Both the position numbers and the translations under genes were made by a program. From Bacteroidales bacterium (GTDB lineage: Bacteria; Bacteroidota; Bacteroidia; Bacteroidales; UBA7960), in contig PWZB01000043.1 of assembly GCA_003567625.1 (NCBI GenBank), positions 1-38,359 on the forward strand: a stretch of 38,359 nucleotides of DNA. Reading direction: 5' to 3'. The first letter of the stretch is position 1. Each line of letters begins with the position of its first letter. The notes under the pieces were generated by a model that was not told the origin of the DNA, did not search any database, and saw only the letters and a list, made by a program, of their open reading frames with translations. This document shows positions 28,143 through 38,353 of the stretch, one piece after another.

Positions 28143-29193
28143 ATGAAAAAATTATTTACATGTTTTATACTGTTTGCAACTACTTTACATGTTTATGCTG
28201 GAGGTTACCAGGTTAATTTTCATGGACAGAAACAAACGGGGATGGGTATGGCAGGTACATCGCTTACTGAAGATGGCAGCAGTAGTTTTAATAATCCGGG
28301 AGGATTGGCGATGATGGTTGCTGATCATTCTGTCCTGGCAGGGATGAGTTTTATTAGCAGCCATAGTTTATTTCATTTGGAGGGTTCAATGCACACGGCA
28401 AGAACTGAAAATCCGCCGGAGACCCCTTTTTATTTTTATGGCGCTGGCAGAATAACCGACAACCTGGTTGCGGGGATTGCAGTAAATACTCCATTTAGTA
28501 ATAATCTGAAATGGGAAGAGGGGTGGGCAGGCAGGTTTCTGATTGAAGAAATGTCTTTTCAGACCATCACCATCCAACCTGCTGTATCATACCTGATAAA
28601 TGATATGCTTAGTATTGGTGCAGGCGTGGTTTATGCACTCGGAAATGTTGATATGAAAAAGTGTACCCCAATCCCTTCAAACATATTTTCCGCCTGATAA
28701 CATGGTTTCAGTGGCTTTGCCGTTACCAGCAAACCTTAATCTCGGATTCTCATACGATATAAATGATGATCTGATGGTTGCGATGGATTTTAACTATGTT
28801 TTCTGGGAAGCTTATGATACACTTGCTTTTGATTTTTACACCAATACTGAATTGCTCAACGATAGCAAAGCCCCTCGTTTATGGAGTAATAAGCTTATTT
28901 TCAGGTTTGGAGGAGAGTATAAAGCATCAGAAAAACTTTACCTGAGAATGGGTGCATATTATGATCCTACCCCGGTAAACAAGATATATTTTACCCCCGA
29001 AACACCAGGCGTTGACAATATCGGGATCACATCCGGATTATCATATTTGTTGTTGCCGGGAATGTGTGTCGACTTTAGCTTTCTGTATGTACATGGCATT
29101 GAAATGGAAGCAGAATATTCTACCGAAAATTTTGCCGGTAAATATAAATCAAGTGCTTTTGTACCCGGAATAGGCATCAGTTATGATTTTTAA
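28143..29193 (+). pseudogene. OmpP1/FadL-family outer membrane transport protein, disrupted
   Basis: ORFs 28113..28697 and 28702..29193 are the N- and C-terminal parts; the second frame extends upstream as VPQSLQTYFPPDNMVSVALPLPANLNLGFSYD across the first ORF's stop. Confidence 0.85.
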
Positions 29194-29211
29194 TTAAAAT
29201 AATGATTAGTC

Positions 29212-30486
29212 ATGAAATTAAGAAGCATTATATATCTTTTTTGTTTTTTTGTTTTACTATCCTGCGAACCTGAAATGGAAAGTTTTAAGCCATCATCAGG
29301 TGATGCTGACTTTTCAACAGTGGTTGCTGTTGGCAACTCTTTAACTGCCGGATTTGCTGATGGTGAGTTATACAGGTCGGCGCAGTTAAACTCTTTTCCC
29401 AATATAATTGCACAACAGTTGCAATATGTCGGTGGTGGCGATTTCCATCAGCCATTGATGAAAGATGAATATGGTTTTGGGAACAGGTTGATACTGGAAG
29501 TTATTAACGGGGAGTTGATACCTGTTCCTGCATATGAACCTGTAAATCCCGGGAATTATGAATCGATATATGACGAAAAAGGACCATTTAGCAACTTTGG
29601 TGTTCCCGACGCAAAAGCTGATCATTTTCTTGCACCCGGCTATGGATCCCTGAATCCATATTTTGAACGCTTTGCAAAAAATATTAATACCAGTAGTATA
29701 TTGAATGATGCAATGATGGCTGAGCCAACATTTTTCCTGTTATGGATCGGCAAAAACGATGTGCTCAATTATGCTATAGACGGCGGGGAAGGAGAAACCA
29801 TAACCAATATTGAGTATTTTTCTGATATTATGAACTCAATAATTGGTAAGCTTGTTTCAAACAATTCCCTGGGTGCTGTTGCCGGTATACCTGATATTAC
29901 ACTATTTCCTTTTTTTACTGCTATACCTTCCAATGGGCTGTTACTAACAGTTAATGAAGCTGCTTATCTTAATTCGGAGTATGAAGCGCTGGATCATATT
30001 GAATTTAAAGAGGGAGCTAACGGATTTGTGGTTGCTGATCCGGAAGCCCCGGAGAATTTACGGCAATTAACAGAAGACGAATTATTGCTCTTAAACACAC
30101 CACTTGACAGTATTAAAGATGGGGAATGGGGAAGCCTGAAACCAATCCCGCTTCAATATTATCTTTCTGAAGAACAGATTGGAAATATCAGGGAGACAGT
30201 TTATGAATACAACACTTTTATTGAAGATATTGCAGATGAGAAAGATCTTGCTTTTGTTGATGTTTATATGGTATTGAAGGAGGCTGATGCAGGAATTTGG
30301 TTTGATGGAGTGAATTTTACTACTCAATTCATCACAGGCGGAGTCTTTTCACTTGACGGTATTCACCTTACAACAAGAGGAAATGCTATTGTAGCAAATC
30401 AATTTATTGATGCAATCAACAAGAAATACAACAGTTCAATACCCAAAGTCAGCGTTACAGATTATCAGGGTATTGTTTTTCCTTAA
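29212..30486 (+). CDS. SGNH/GDSL-family hydrolase lipoprotein
   Basis: Lipobox LLSC; block I VAVGNSLTAGFADG; block V SLDGIHLTTRGNAIVA. Confidence 0.9.
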   Translation: MKLRSIIYLFCFFVLLSCEPEMESFKPSSGDADFSTVVAVGNSLTAGFADGELYRSAQLNSFPNIIAQQLQYVGGGDFHQPLMKDEYGFGNRLILEVINGELIPVPAYEPVNPGNYESIYDEKGPFSNFGVPDAKADHFLAPGYGSLNPYFERFAKNINTSSILNDAMMAEPTFFLLWIGKNDVLNYAIDGGEGETITNIEYFSDIMNSIIGKLVSNNSLGAVAGIPDITLFPFFTAIPSNGLLLTVNEAAYLNSEYEALDHIEFKEGANGFVVADPEAPENLRQLTEDELLLLNTPLDSIKDGEWGSLKPIPLQYYLSEEQIGNIRETVYEYNTFIEDIADEKDLAFVDVYMVLKEADAGIWFDGVNFTTQFITGGVFSLDGIHLTTRGNAIVANQFIDAINKKYNSSIPKVSVTDYQGIVFP

Positions 30487-30515
30487 GAAAAGATTATATT
30501 ATACAAAAAACCATA

Positions 30516-30737
30516 TTAGAGAAACCGCCTGACAATATTGATGATAAGTGTTAACACCAAGCTTATCAGCAGAAAAGTTATAACAGGTGCGTAAATTGTT
30601 GTATTGTTCCTTTTTATCCGGATATCGCCCGGCAAGTTACCGAACCAGTGCAGCTTATCGGAAAACAGCCAGGTAACCAAACCAACCAGTATCAGCAATA
30701 TGCCTATTACTATTAATACTTTGCCTATACTTTGCAT
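30516..30737 (-). CDS. DUF2905 family small membrane protein
   Basis: MQSIGKVLIVIGILLILVGLVTWLFSDKLHWFGNLPGDIRIKRNNTTIYAPVITFLLISLVLTL. Confidence 0.88.
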   Translation of the reverse strand: MQSIGKVLIVIGILLILVGLVTWLFSDKLHWFGNLPGDIRIKRNNTTIYAPVITFLLISLVLTLIINIVRRFL

Positions 30738-30866
30738 AAATACAGTAGATGTTATACAGGTACAGTCAATATAACAACTGTCGATTGTCAAATATCAATT
30801 TGTATGTGAATTAAAAAATTATCGAACTCAAAATTTTATGGTCAAAATTGACATTCAGGTGTTTAA

Positions 30867-31628
30867 TTATATTTCATTGTTCATGAATCCCTGATCTTTC
30901 AGTACTTTAAGCAATACTTTGCTGAAGTGAACATTATCTTTTTTAATGTAACGTTTTTCCGTGAATACTTGTGCCAGGTTTTCAACCTTATTTTCTTCTA
31001 TCAGTTCCCTTGTAAGTGGTAATTTTTCTTTATATCTATAAATTTTATCAATATCTTTACTTGAGTAATCATTATATTTTTCATGATGAATGACACCTTC
31101 CGCGGGCAGTCTGTCAACTTGTTCGGGATCTTCGTCGGGGTATCCTGCCACAACCGTAGTAACCGGTACAACTCCTTCGGGCAGGTTGAAGAATTTTATA
31201 AGCTTGTCAGCCTGGTAGGTTGTAGTGCCGAGGTAACAGATACCGAGGCCTTCCGATTCGGCGGCAACACAAATATTTTGAGCAACCAGCAAGGCATCTA
31301 TTGCAGCGGTAATGAATGAAAGAAAATTGTCGTAACCGGGTTTGGCATTACGCTGCTTGCACCATTTATTGAAGCGGTTAAAATCGGCACATAAAGTAAG
31401 CAACACGGGTGCTTCTTCAACCATCTGCTGACCGAAATGTAACTTACATAGTTCATTGCGCCTCTCCTGATCTTTGGTTATAATCACACTATAAACCTGC
31501 ATGTTGCCTGTTGTTGAAGCACGGATACCACATTCCAGGATCCTGCTTAATACATCATCATGAATATTGTCTTTCTTGTATTTTCTTATTGTTTTGTGAT
31601 TTAATAACGTTTCAATCGTATTGTTCAT
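30867..31628 (-). CDS. Nitroreductase-family protein (FMN)
   Basis: TIETLLNHKTIRKYKKDNI, ASTTGNMQVYSVIIT, ESEGLGICYLGTT. Confidence 0.92.
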   Translation of the reverse strand: MNNTIETLLNHKTIRKYKKDNIHDDVLSRILECGIRASTTGNMQVYSVIITKDQERRNELCKLHFGQQMVEEAPVLLTLCADFNRFNKWCKQRNAKPGYDNFLSFITAAIDALLVAQNICVAAESEGLGICYLGTTTYQADKLIKFFNLPEGVVPVTTVVAGYPDEDPEQVDRLPAEGVIHHEKYNDYSSKDIDKIYRYKEKLPLTRELIEENKVENLAQVFTEKRYIKKDNVHFSKVLLKVLKDQGFMNNEI

Positions 31629-31794
31629 AAATTACTGATTTGTGTTTTTTACTGTTTTATTCAGGCAAAGTTATAAGTTTAGCCTGAACATTTAACAAAA
31701 TATTCTTAACCGGATCAATAATTATATTAATATGTTTGGTAATTGGCAAAGAGTCAACATTATTGGCTGCCGGTGGTCACAACTTATCAACATA

Positions 31795-33225
31795 TTAATG
31801 ACTTTTCGTAAAAGATTTTTTGTGGAATGTATCTATTGCTACAATTAGAGCTATTAATCCCCAAAAAAGTACGGAAGCTTTATCTGTATTAAGAAAATTA
31901 TTCAAAAAGCCGTGTGTAAAGTATGTAATAAGCCCCAATGTGGCTCCCAAGGAAAGCCATCGCAGGTCGTTATCTTTGATTTTATAGAAATTACGTATCC
32001 CGGTATATAATACTGTTATAACTATTGCTATAAAGGTGAGCATGCCGGGTAATCCTGATTCGGCCAAAGGACCTATATATTCGCTGTGGGCATTACCAAC
32101 ATCGCCAAAGTGCGTTGTTATGGGTGTATAATCTTCCCATCGTTGGAAAGGTGCATATACGAATTGATACGTTCCCGGCCCCCATCCGAAAACCGGTCTT
32201 TCCTTGAACATTCGAATCGCTGAATTCCAGCGATTTATTCTTTCCATGTTGGAAGCATCAGTGGTAATGTTGTATATTGATTGAATATGTTCTTTGAAAT
32301 CACCCGAAGACTCCTGCTGATCTCTTTCCAGTGTAATCCTGATTTCGGTTTGAAAAGTATAGAATAGCCCAAGCAAAAGTATAGCGGTGGCCAGAATGTA
32401 TCTATAGTTTATTCTCAGATATATTACCCAAAAAGCTGCAAAAGCTACAATAATTCCCAGCCACGAAGCACGGCTGTAGCTCAAAACAACACCTGTTGCA
32501 AATAATAAAAAAATTAATAAAGTAAGATATCGTTGAGGGGCATTATATTTTTTGTGGAATATGAAAATAAAAAACATGGGAGCCAGTAATGAAATAACAG
32601 CGCTGTAGTTAGTATGATCATTGAAAAACGGCCCGACTATCCATGTTCCGGCTTGTCTTTCAAATCCATGTGCAGAATGTTGAATGGTAATATAAATGAT
32701 TACAAGGGCAAGGGGAATTCCATAATACCACAAAAACCTGTGAAAATTTTCTTTTTCCTTAAAAAGCTTGATAAACAAAAAATAAAAAGCGACAATATAC
32801 CACAGTTGAGATATGAAGTATTTAAAAGAAATCCATCTTATTTCGCTGGTAACTGATGTTATGAACATCCATACAAGATATATTATTATTGCGATTGTTA
32901 CCGGATGTTTTAATATATTCCGCTCGTAACGTTGTTCATATACCAGTTTCAGGAAAAACAGCAGCATGATGGCTGCTATTATTGGCTCTGTGGGCATATT
33001 TACGGCAAAACCCATCTCGGGATACCTGTATAATACCGTAAAAGGTGTAATGATTATGAGTAAGAACAAAAGCTTATCAAGGGAAAAGAAAAACATATAT
33101 CCTATAAGAATAGCAGCCGGTAATGCGGCAAGCCAATAAAAGCCCTGGATTATAAGGGCTATATTGAGCGCGATAAATAATCCGCAGAAACCGTAAAGAA
33201 GCTTTATTTTACCCGGGTTAAACAC
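31795..33225 (-). CDS. O-antigen ligase/polymerase (Wzy_C-like) family membrane protein
   Basis: Polytopic; 'GVVLSYSRASWLGIIVAF' and 'RINRWNSAIRMFKERPVFGWGPGTYQ...NAHSEYIGPLAESGLPGML'. Confidence 0.9.
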   Translation of the reverse strand: MFNPGKIKLLYGFCGLFIALNIALIIQGFYWLAALPAAILIGYMFFFSLDKLLFLLIIITPFTVLYRYPEMGFAVNMPTEPIIAAIMLLFFLKLVYEQRYERNILKHPVTIAIIIYLVWMFITSVTSEIRWISFKYFISQLWYIVAFYFLFIKLFKEKENFHRFLWYYGIPLALVIIYITIQHSAHGFERQAGTWIVGPFFNDHTNYSAVISLLAPMFFIFIFHKKYNAPQRYLTLLIFLLFATGVVLSYSRASWLGIIVAFAAFWVIYLRINYRYILATAILLLGLFYTFQTEIRITLERDQQESSGDFKEHIQSIYNITTDASNMERINRWNSAIRMFKERPVFGWGPGTYQFVYAPFQRWEDYTPITTHFGDVGNAHSEYIGPLAESGLPGMLTFIAIVITVLYTGIRNFYKIKDNDLRWLSLGATLGLITYFTHGFLNNFLNTDKASVLFWGLIALIVAIDTFHKKSFTKSH

Positions 33226-33231
33226 TGAAGA

Positions 33232-34266
33232 TTATTTTTTTTTGCTTTTGATCTTAATAATTCCTTTATTTTCAAGTTTACTGTAAACCATTAAAATAAC
33301 TACTCCCAGGAACCCTGCGGCAAAAGTTGAAATTACCACAATCAGCCATCTGACCGGATATACTTTTCGTTCAGACTCCTGGGCTTTATCAATTATAAAC
33401 TTAAAAGAGACAAAACTTTCAAGGTCGGCTTTTGCTTCCTGGTAACGGCGATGGGCAGTAGCCAGGTTTTCGCTTGATTCCTCAATGTAATTTGTCAGGT
33501 GCATAAATGTTCCACCATAGTCACCCATTGCATCAAGTCTTCGCTCCAAAGACCTTATACCATCAGTGTTTCCTGCAGATATATCTTGTGCAAGCTGGCG
33601 GAAAAGCATAGTTGTTTGACCTTCATAATCATAAACACCTTTTTTCATTATAACCCGCAAGGAGTCTTCGGCTTTTTTTATTTCTTGTTGTGTATTTTCA
33701 TACTGATTTTTTGCTGCCTGATATGCCAATAATGCCCTTTCATATCTCATCTCATTTTGCACGGTATCAACCAGCGCTGCTATCTCATTGGCTATTTTGG
33801 CAGCCATCAAGGGAACTTTATCACGTACGTTTATTTCAACAGCTCCGAATTCCGTTCTGCGAAATGATACGTTGTTCATGTATTCGCGATTAACCATGGT
33901 ATACAAGTATGGATGATCCCACGAAATATCATAATGATCGATCAGATTAAACCGATCTATTACACGGCCCCGGATAACTGATGAACCAAGCACCTGCAGT
34001 AATCTCTCGGCATCATCAATATCACCGTATTGTAAAAAATCGCGTGTGCCGGCTGCAACGCCCAATACAGAACGCGATAAACTAACGCTCTGCGAAGGAA
34101 ACATGGTTACCGTTGACTGATATTTAGGTGTAATAAAAAAAGGTGCTGAGAAAATAGCAGCAGCTATGGCTGCTACAGCACAAATAATAGTTAAATGCTT
34201 CCACCAACGGATGATAAACATAAATATGTTTGTGGAATCAAAGTCAGTTTTTTGTTCTGTTTTCAT
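33232..34266 (-). CDS. Wzz/chain-length determinant-family protein
   Basis: N-terminal TM plus 'PKYQSTVTMFPSQ', central coiled coil, C-terminal TM 'VVISTFAAGFLGVVILMVY'. Confidence 0.88.
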   Translation of the reverse strand: MKTEQKTDFDSTNIFMFIIRWWKHLTIICAVAAIAAAIFSAPFFITPKYQSTVTMFPSQSVSLSRSVLGVAAGTRDFLQYGDIDDAERLLQVLGSSVIRGRVIDRFNLIDHYDISWDHPYLYTMVNREYMNNVSFRRTEFGAVEINVRDKVPLMAAKIANEIAALVDTVQNEMRYERALLAYQAAKNQYENTQQEIKKAEDSLRVIMKKGVYDYEGQTTMLFRQLAQDISAGNTDGIRSLERRLDAMGDYGGTFMHLTNYIEESSENLATAHRRYQEAKADLESFVSFKFIIDKAQESERKVYPVRWLIVVISTFAAGFLGVVILMVYSKLENKGIIKIKSKKK

Positions 34267-34728
34267 TGTTTTGTGTTTAATAGCAATTAATATAACTTAA
34301 TAATATATACAGTTTTAATATTTGGTAGTGATTGTCGGAAAATTGTTATAAATTTTATAACGTAAGAATTTTGATTTACATATTTTTTATTTACTCGTAA
34401 TGACATTTTTTTACCACAAAAAAATAAAAAAATTTAATGTAATTATTATAATAAGTTCTTCTTATTTAAAATTTTAACATTTGTTATCCTTTTAGCGGCT
34501 TTGAGTCAATGTTTTAAGTATAACTTTTATTGGCATTCTAATATTTTTAATTATAGCCGAATATTTTTAAAAAAATTGTCACAAACCTACATAATTTTTT
34601 ATCATACTATTCATTTTTGATGCAAAAAATCACGTTTCAGATATACATAAATCATAATTTAATCACTCTTTCTCAAAGCAGTTTTAGATTATACCTGTTT
34701 GGGTTTATTCGATATAAGTTTACGAAAA

Positions 34729-36210
34729 TCAGTAATCTTCATACTTTAATATTTTAATTATATTTTTGATACTGATTAGTTTTATTGCTAATGATAACAA
34801 AACACCTGCAATGGTCATAATTAAGAAATTATAATACCATGCAAATGGCATAAAAAATGAGAGGCGGTTAATGATTATCATACTCAGTACAAAGATTGCC
34901 AATTTGCTTATGAGCAAATAATTTATTTTAAAATCAAATATTTTTTTAACAATAATAATTTGTATACCTGCAACGAAGAATTGAGTAAAAAGGCTGGAAA
35001 TTGCCGAGCCAAATGCTTGCATTATAGGAATAAGCCATAAATTGAGGCCTACATTCATAATCATTCCACATAATGCGATGATATTTAGGTGTTTTAGATT
35101 GCCATTGGCAGTCATTAATGTGCCAAAGACATAGGTAGATGAAATTGCACAAAAACAGTACATCAGCAATGAAAAAACCCTGGAGGATGATTCCATTCTA
35201 ACAGCATATTGCAAAGCGGTTTCATCTATATGTTTTGTGTATAAAAGCTCCATTATCTCTGTTGAATAATGAAAAGCTCCTACTGCTACAATTATTGCAG
35301 GTGTTATTATCAAAGTAAAAGAGAGTTTTGCCAATTCTTCAACAGATTGTTTTTGTTTTATCATTCTGGCAAATATGGGCAGAAGCAATACGGAAAAAAG
35401 CAACGCTATCATATTTGCCCCATCCAGCAAACGATAAGCCGATGCATATATACCGGAGTACCTGGCGCCATCAGGGAGTAGTCTTTCAAGCATGACACTG
35501 TCAATCCTGTTGTAAAAAGTCATGAGCAATACCAGAATCGCAAAGGGAAAGCTTTTTTTTATTATCATCAGGAAAAATGGCCAGTTCCAGTCCAAACGTA
35601 AAATACGTGTCCGGATTTTTCTTAAAAGAAAAGAGAGTCCTGTGAAAACAGTCAATATATATGCTGCCGTTTGTGCATAAACAAAATATTGAATTTTAAA
35701 TTCACCGACTATATTACCCCATAAAAGCACTGCGCATATTATTATCATCAGTGTTCGGTCAAGAACCGACATTATGCTATCGGTAAAAAACATGTGTAAG
35801 CCGCCCAAATTAGACCTCAGGTATAAAATGAAACTTAATAAAAACTGGTTGAATCCTAGAAAAGATAACAGAATGATCTGCTCCCGGCTATAATTAATCA
35901 ACAGGGCACCACCGAAAGTGAAAATTATATATAATAAAAAAAGCAATACCTTTAGGACAATAATTTTTGATAAGTGTTTCTTGAGCAGTTGATTGTTCTG
36001 GGCTATATTCCTGTTATTAAAATTGGTAATTCCAACATCAAGAAGAATATTGAACAGAAAGGAAAAATTGAAAACCGCAAAATAAAAACCGTATTCAGCA
36101 GCACCAACGGTGTTCTGAACCGTACGGTCAATGCCTAATAACCAAAATGGCTTTATCATCAGGTTAAGCACCAGCAAAAAAACAAGGTTTTTCAAAAACT
36201 TGCGCTGCAT
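34729..36210 (-). CDS. Oligosaccharide flippase (Wzx/MATE-like) family protein
   Basis: 493 aa polytopic; 'GAAEYGFYFAVFNFSFLFNILLDVGITNFNNRNIA' typical of Wzx proteins. Confidence 0.88.
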   Translation of the reverse strand: MQRKFLKNLVFLLVLNLMIKPFWLLGIDRTVQNTVGAAEYGFYFAVFNFSFLFNILLDVGITNFNNRNIAQNNQLLKKHLSKIIVLKVLLFLLYIIFTFGGALLINYSREQIILLSFLGFNQFLLSFILYLRSNLGGLHMFFTDSIMSVLDRTLMIIICAVLLWGNIVGEFKIQYFVYAQTAAYILTVFTGLSFLLRKIRTRILRLDWNWPFFLMIIKKSFPFAILVLLMTFYNRIDSVMLERLLPDGARYSGIYASAYRLLDGANMIALLFSVLLLPIFARMIKQKQSVEELAKLSFTLIITPAIIVAVGAFHYSTEIMELLYTKHIDETALQYAVRMESSSRVFSLLMYCFCAISSTYVFGTLMTANGNLKHLNIIALCGMIMNVGLNLWLIPIMQAFGSAISSLFTQFFVAGIQIIIVKKIFDFKINYLLISKLAIFVLSMIIINRLSFFMPFAWYYNFLIMTIAGVLLSLAIKLISIKNIIKILKYEDY

Positions 36211-36434
36211 ATGGCTTGATTAAAAAATAACTAATTATTACTTTTTACAGGCGCATCAAATTTATAAACTTTTATTGTGGTTTTCTTTTTTTATAAAACA
36301 AAAATCATTGAACTTGCTTAAAAATGTTTTTTTACCATACATAAACATATTTATAAGAATGCTCGAATTAGTGGTGAGAAAAGTTATCTTATTAGTAAAT
36401 TAATTGCAATGAGTAACGTTTGCGAATAAATATT

Positions 36435-36442
36435 TAGTTTTG
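36435..36442 (+). promoter_or_regulatory. Putative -7 box (TAGTTTTG) upstream of ansA
   Basis: TAnnTTTG match 28 bp before the ATG at 36471. Confidence 0.4.
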
Positions 36443-36470
36443 CACTTTAACCATTTAAAATATTCAATAA

Positions 36471-37499
36471 ATGAAACGGCAGCCTTCCATATTGATCATA
36501 TACACCGGTGGCACTATTGGTATGATCATTGACAGCGAAACAGGCGTTCTTTATCCTTTTGATTTCGGAAATCTATATGACCGGATTCCGGAGATAAGAA
36601 AGTTCGATTATAATATCGAGAGCATTTCTTTTGAACCTGTAATTGATTCATCCGATATGGAACCCGAGATTTGGGTGAAATTGGCAAATATTATAGAAGA
36701 ACACTATGAAAGCTATGACGGTTTTGTTATCTTGCATGGTTCTGACACTATGGCATATACTGCTTCCGCTTTGAGCTTTATGCTTGAAAATCTTTCCAAG
36801 CCTGTTATTCTTACAGGTTCTCAGCTTCCGATAGGTATGATCCGGACCGACGGTAAGGAGAATCTTATAACAGCTATTGAAATGGCTGCCGCCAGGAAAA
36901 AAGGTAAGGCTGCAATACCCGAAGTGTGCATATATTTTGATTGCCAGCTGTATCGCGGTAATCGTACTCATAAAGAGAATGCCGAACATTTCAAAGCGTT
37001 CCGATCGGTTAACTACCCTGTACTTGCACATGCCGGGGTAGAAATAAAATATAATTACGGCGCTGTTAATAAAGCTGCCGACAAAAAACTTCGGGTATTA
37101 ACCGGTATGGATAATAACATTGCCGGTATAAGACTTTTTCCCGGCATCGGACAAAACTATGTAAAATCTGTTCTTAACACCCCGGGTATCAAAGGTTTGG
37201 TTCTTGAAACATTTGGTTCAGGAAATGCGCCAACAAAACAATGGTTTCTTGAAGTAGTTGATGATGCAATAAAAAAAGGACTTATAATTTTGAATGTTAC
37301 ACAATGCCGGAAAGGCTCGGTTGAAATGGGAAGGTATGAAACCAGCATTAAGTTGCAAAAAACGGGGGTTTTGAGTGGTTACGACATAACGTTCGAAGCG
37401 GCCGTTACTAAAATGATGTATCTTTTTGGCAATAACTATTCAAAAGAAGAGATAAAGAAATACTTGCAAATCCCTTTGCGAGGCGAGATGACAGTGTGA
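36471..37499 (+). CDS. ansA: Type I L-asparaginase
   Basis: ILIIYTGGTIGMI, VILHGSDTMAYTASALSFML, ILTGSQLPIG. Confidence 0.94.
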   Translation: MKRQPSILIIYTGGTIGMIIDSETGVLYPFDFGNLYDRIPEIRKFDYNIESISFEPVIDSSDMEPEIWVKLANIIEEHYESYDGFVILHGSDTMAYTASALSFMLENLSKPVILTGSQLPIGMIRTDGKENLITAIEMAAARKKGKAAIPEVCIYFDCQLYRGNRTHKENAEHFKAFRSVNYPVLAHAGVEIKYNYGAVNKAADKKLRVLTGMDNNIAGIRLFPGIGQNYVKSVLNTPGIKGLVLETFGSGNAPTKQWFLEVVDDAIKKGLIILNVTQCRKGSVEMGRYETSIKLQKTGVLSGYDITFEAAVTKMMYLFGNNYSKEEIKKYLQIPLRGEMTV

Positions 37500-37501
37500 T
37501 T

Positions 37502-38206
37502 CTACTTTACCCGTTTATGATATTTTTTTAAATAGAACTTGCAGAACGAATGAAAAAGATTAATATCATCTTTTTTTAGCAACATTAATCTTTCCATTAT
37601 CCTCGGGTATAAAATTCCTTCCGGGTCAATTCCGACATCTGTAAGTATTTGATTTGCTTTATCCCTGATAACAGGTAGTTCAACGTCTTCTATTTCTTTC
37701 CGGGTTTTCCTTTTACAGTTTAGTGTTATTTTACTGAGAAAGGTAGCATAAACCATCGCTGCCTGCCCGAGATTAAGAGATGGATAATTGCTGTACATAG
37801 GTATTGTAGATACCAGGTGACATATTGACAACTCCTGGTTGGTAAGACCCGACTCCTCGCGGCCAAAAACAATTCCTGCAGTACTGATACTATCATCCTT
37901 GTCAAGTATTATTGAAGATAAATCGTCAACCCAATGATAATCCTCGTGAACACTGCGTTTTTTGGCTGTTGTGCCTATGATTAAATCAAGGTCTTTGATG
38001 GCTGCTTCTAAATTGTCAAAAACAGATGCTTTTTCAAGAATATCTCTTGAACCATGAGCTGTGGATAAGGCTTTTGAACCGGTATGATTACATTTCGGAC
38101 TAACCAGCCGTAAAGATTCAATACCCATGGTTTTCATTGCCCGGGCTATTGCACCTGCATTTTCCTCGCGGTATATGCCCACTATTATAAATACTATTTT
38201 TAACAT
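37502..38206 (-). CDS. trmJ: TrmH/SpoU-family RNA methyltransferase (TrmJ-like)
   Basis: REENAGAIARAMKTMG, IVFGREESGLTNQEL, PSLNLGQAAMVYA. Confidence 0.88.
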   Translation of the reverse strand: MLKIVFIIVGIYREENAGAIARAMKTMGIESLRLVSPKCNHTGSKALSTAHGSRDILEKASVFDNLEAAIKDLDLIIGTTAKKRSVHEDYHWVDDLSSIILDKDDSISTAGIVFGREESGLTNQELSICHLVSTIPMYSNYPSLNLGQAAMVYATFLSKITLNCKRKTRKEIEDVELPVIRDKANQILTDVGIDPEGILYPRIMERLMLLKKDDINLFHSFCKFYLKKYHKRVK

Positions 38207-38260
38207 AATAGCTAAATTTATAAATTTATTTTCACTATTGTCCGATTAAAATTAAATATA

Positions 38261-38353
38261 GCCACTAAGACACAAAAACACTAAGACTCACAAAGCTGAT
38301 TGTACTGATTATAAAGCCCTTAGTGCATCTTAGTGTCTTAGAGTCTTGGTGGC
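38261..38353. repeat. 93-bp quasi-palindromic intergenic repeat
   Basis: Left arm gccactaagacacaaaaacactaagactcacaaag; reverse complement of right arm gccaccaagactctaagacactaagatgcactaaggg. Confidence 0.75.

Noticed and set aside
36648-37031. 127-aa minus-strand ORF within ansA
   Set aside because: Lies entirely within a confident L-asparaginase CDS; no recognisable motif.
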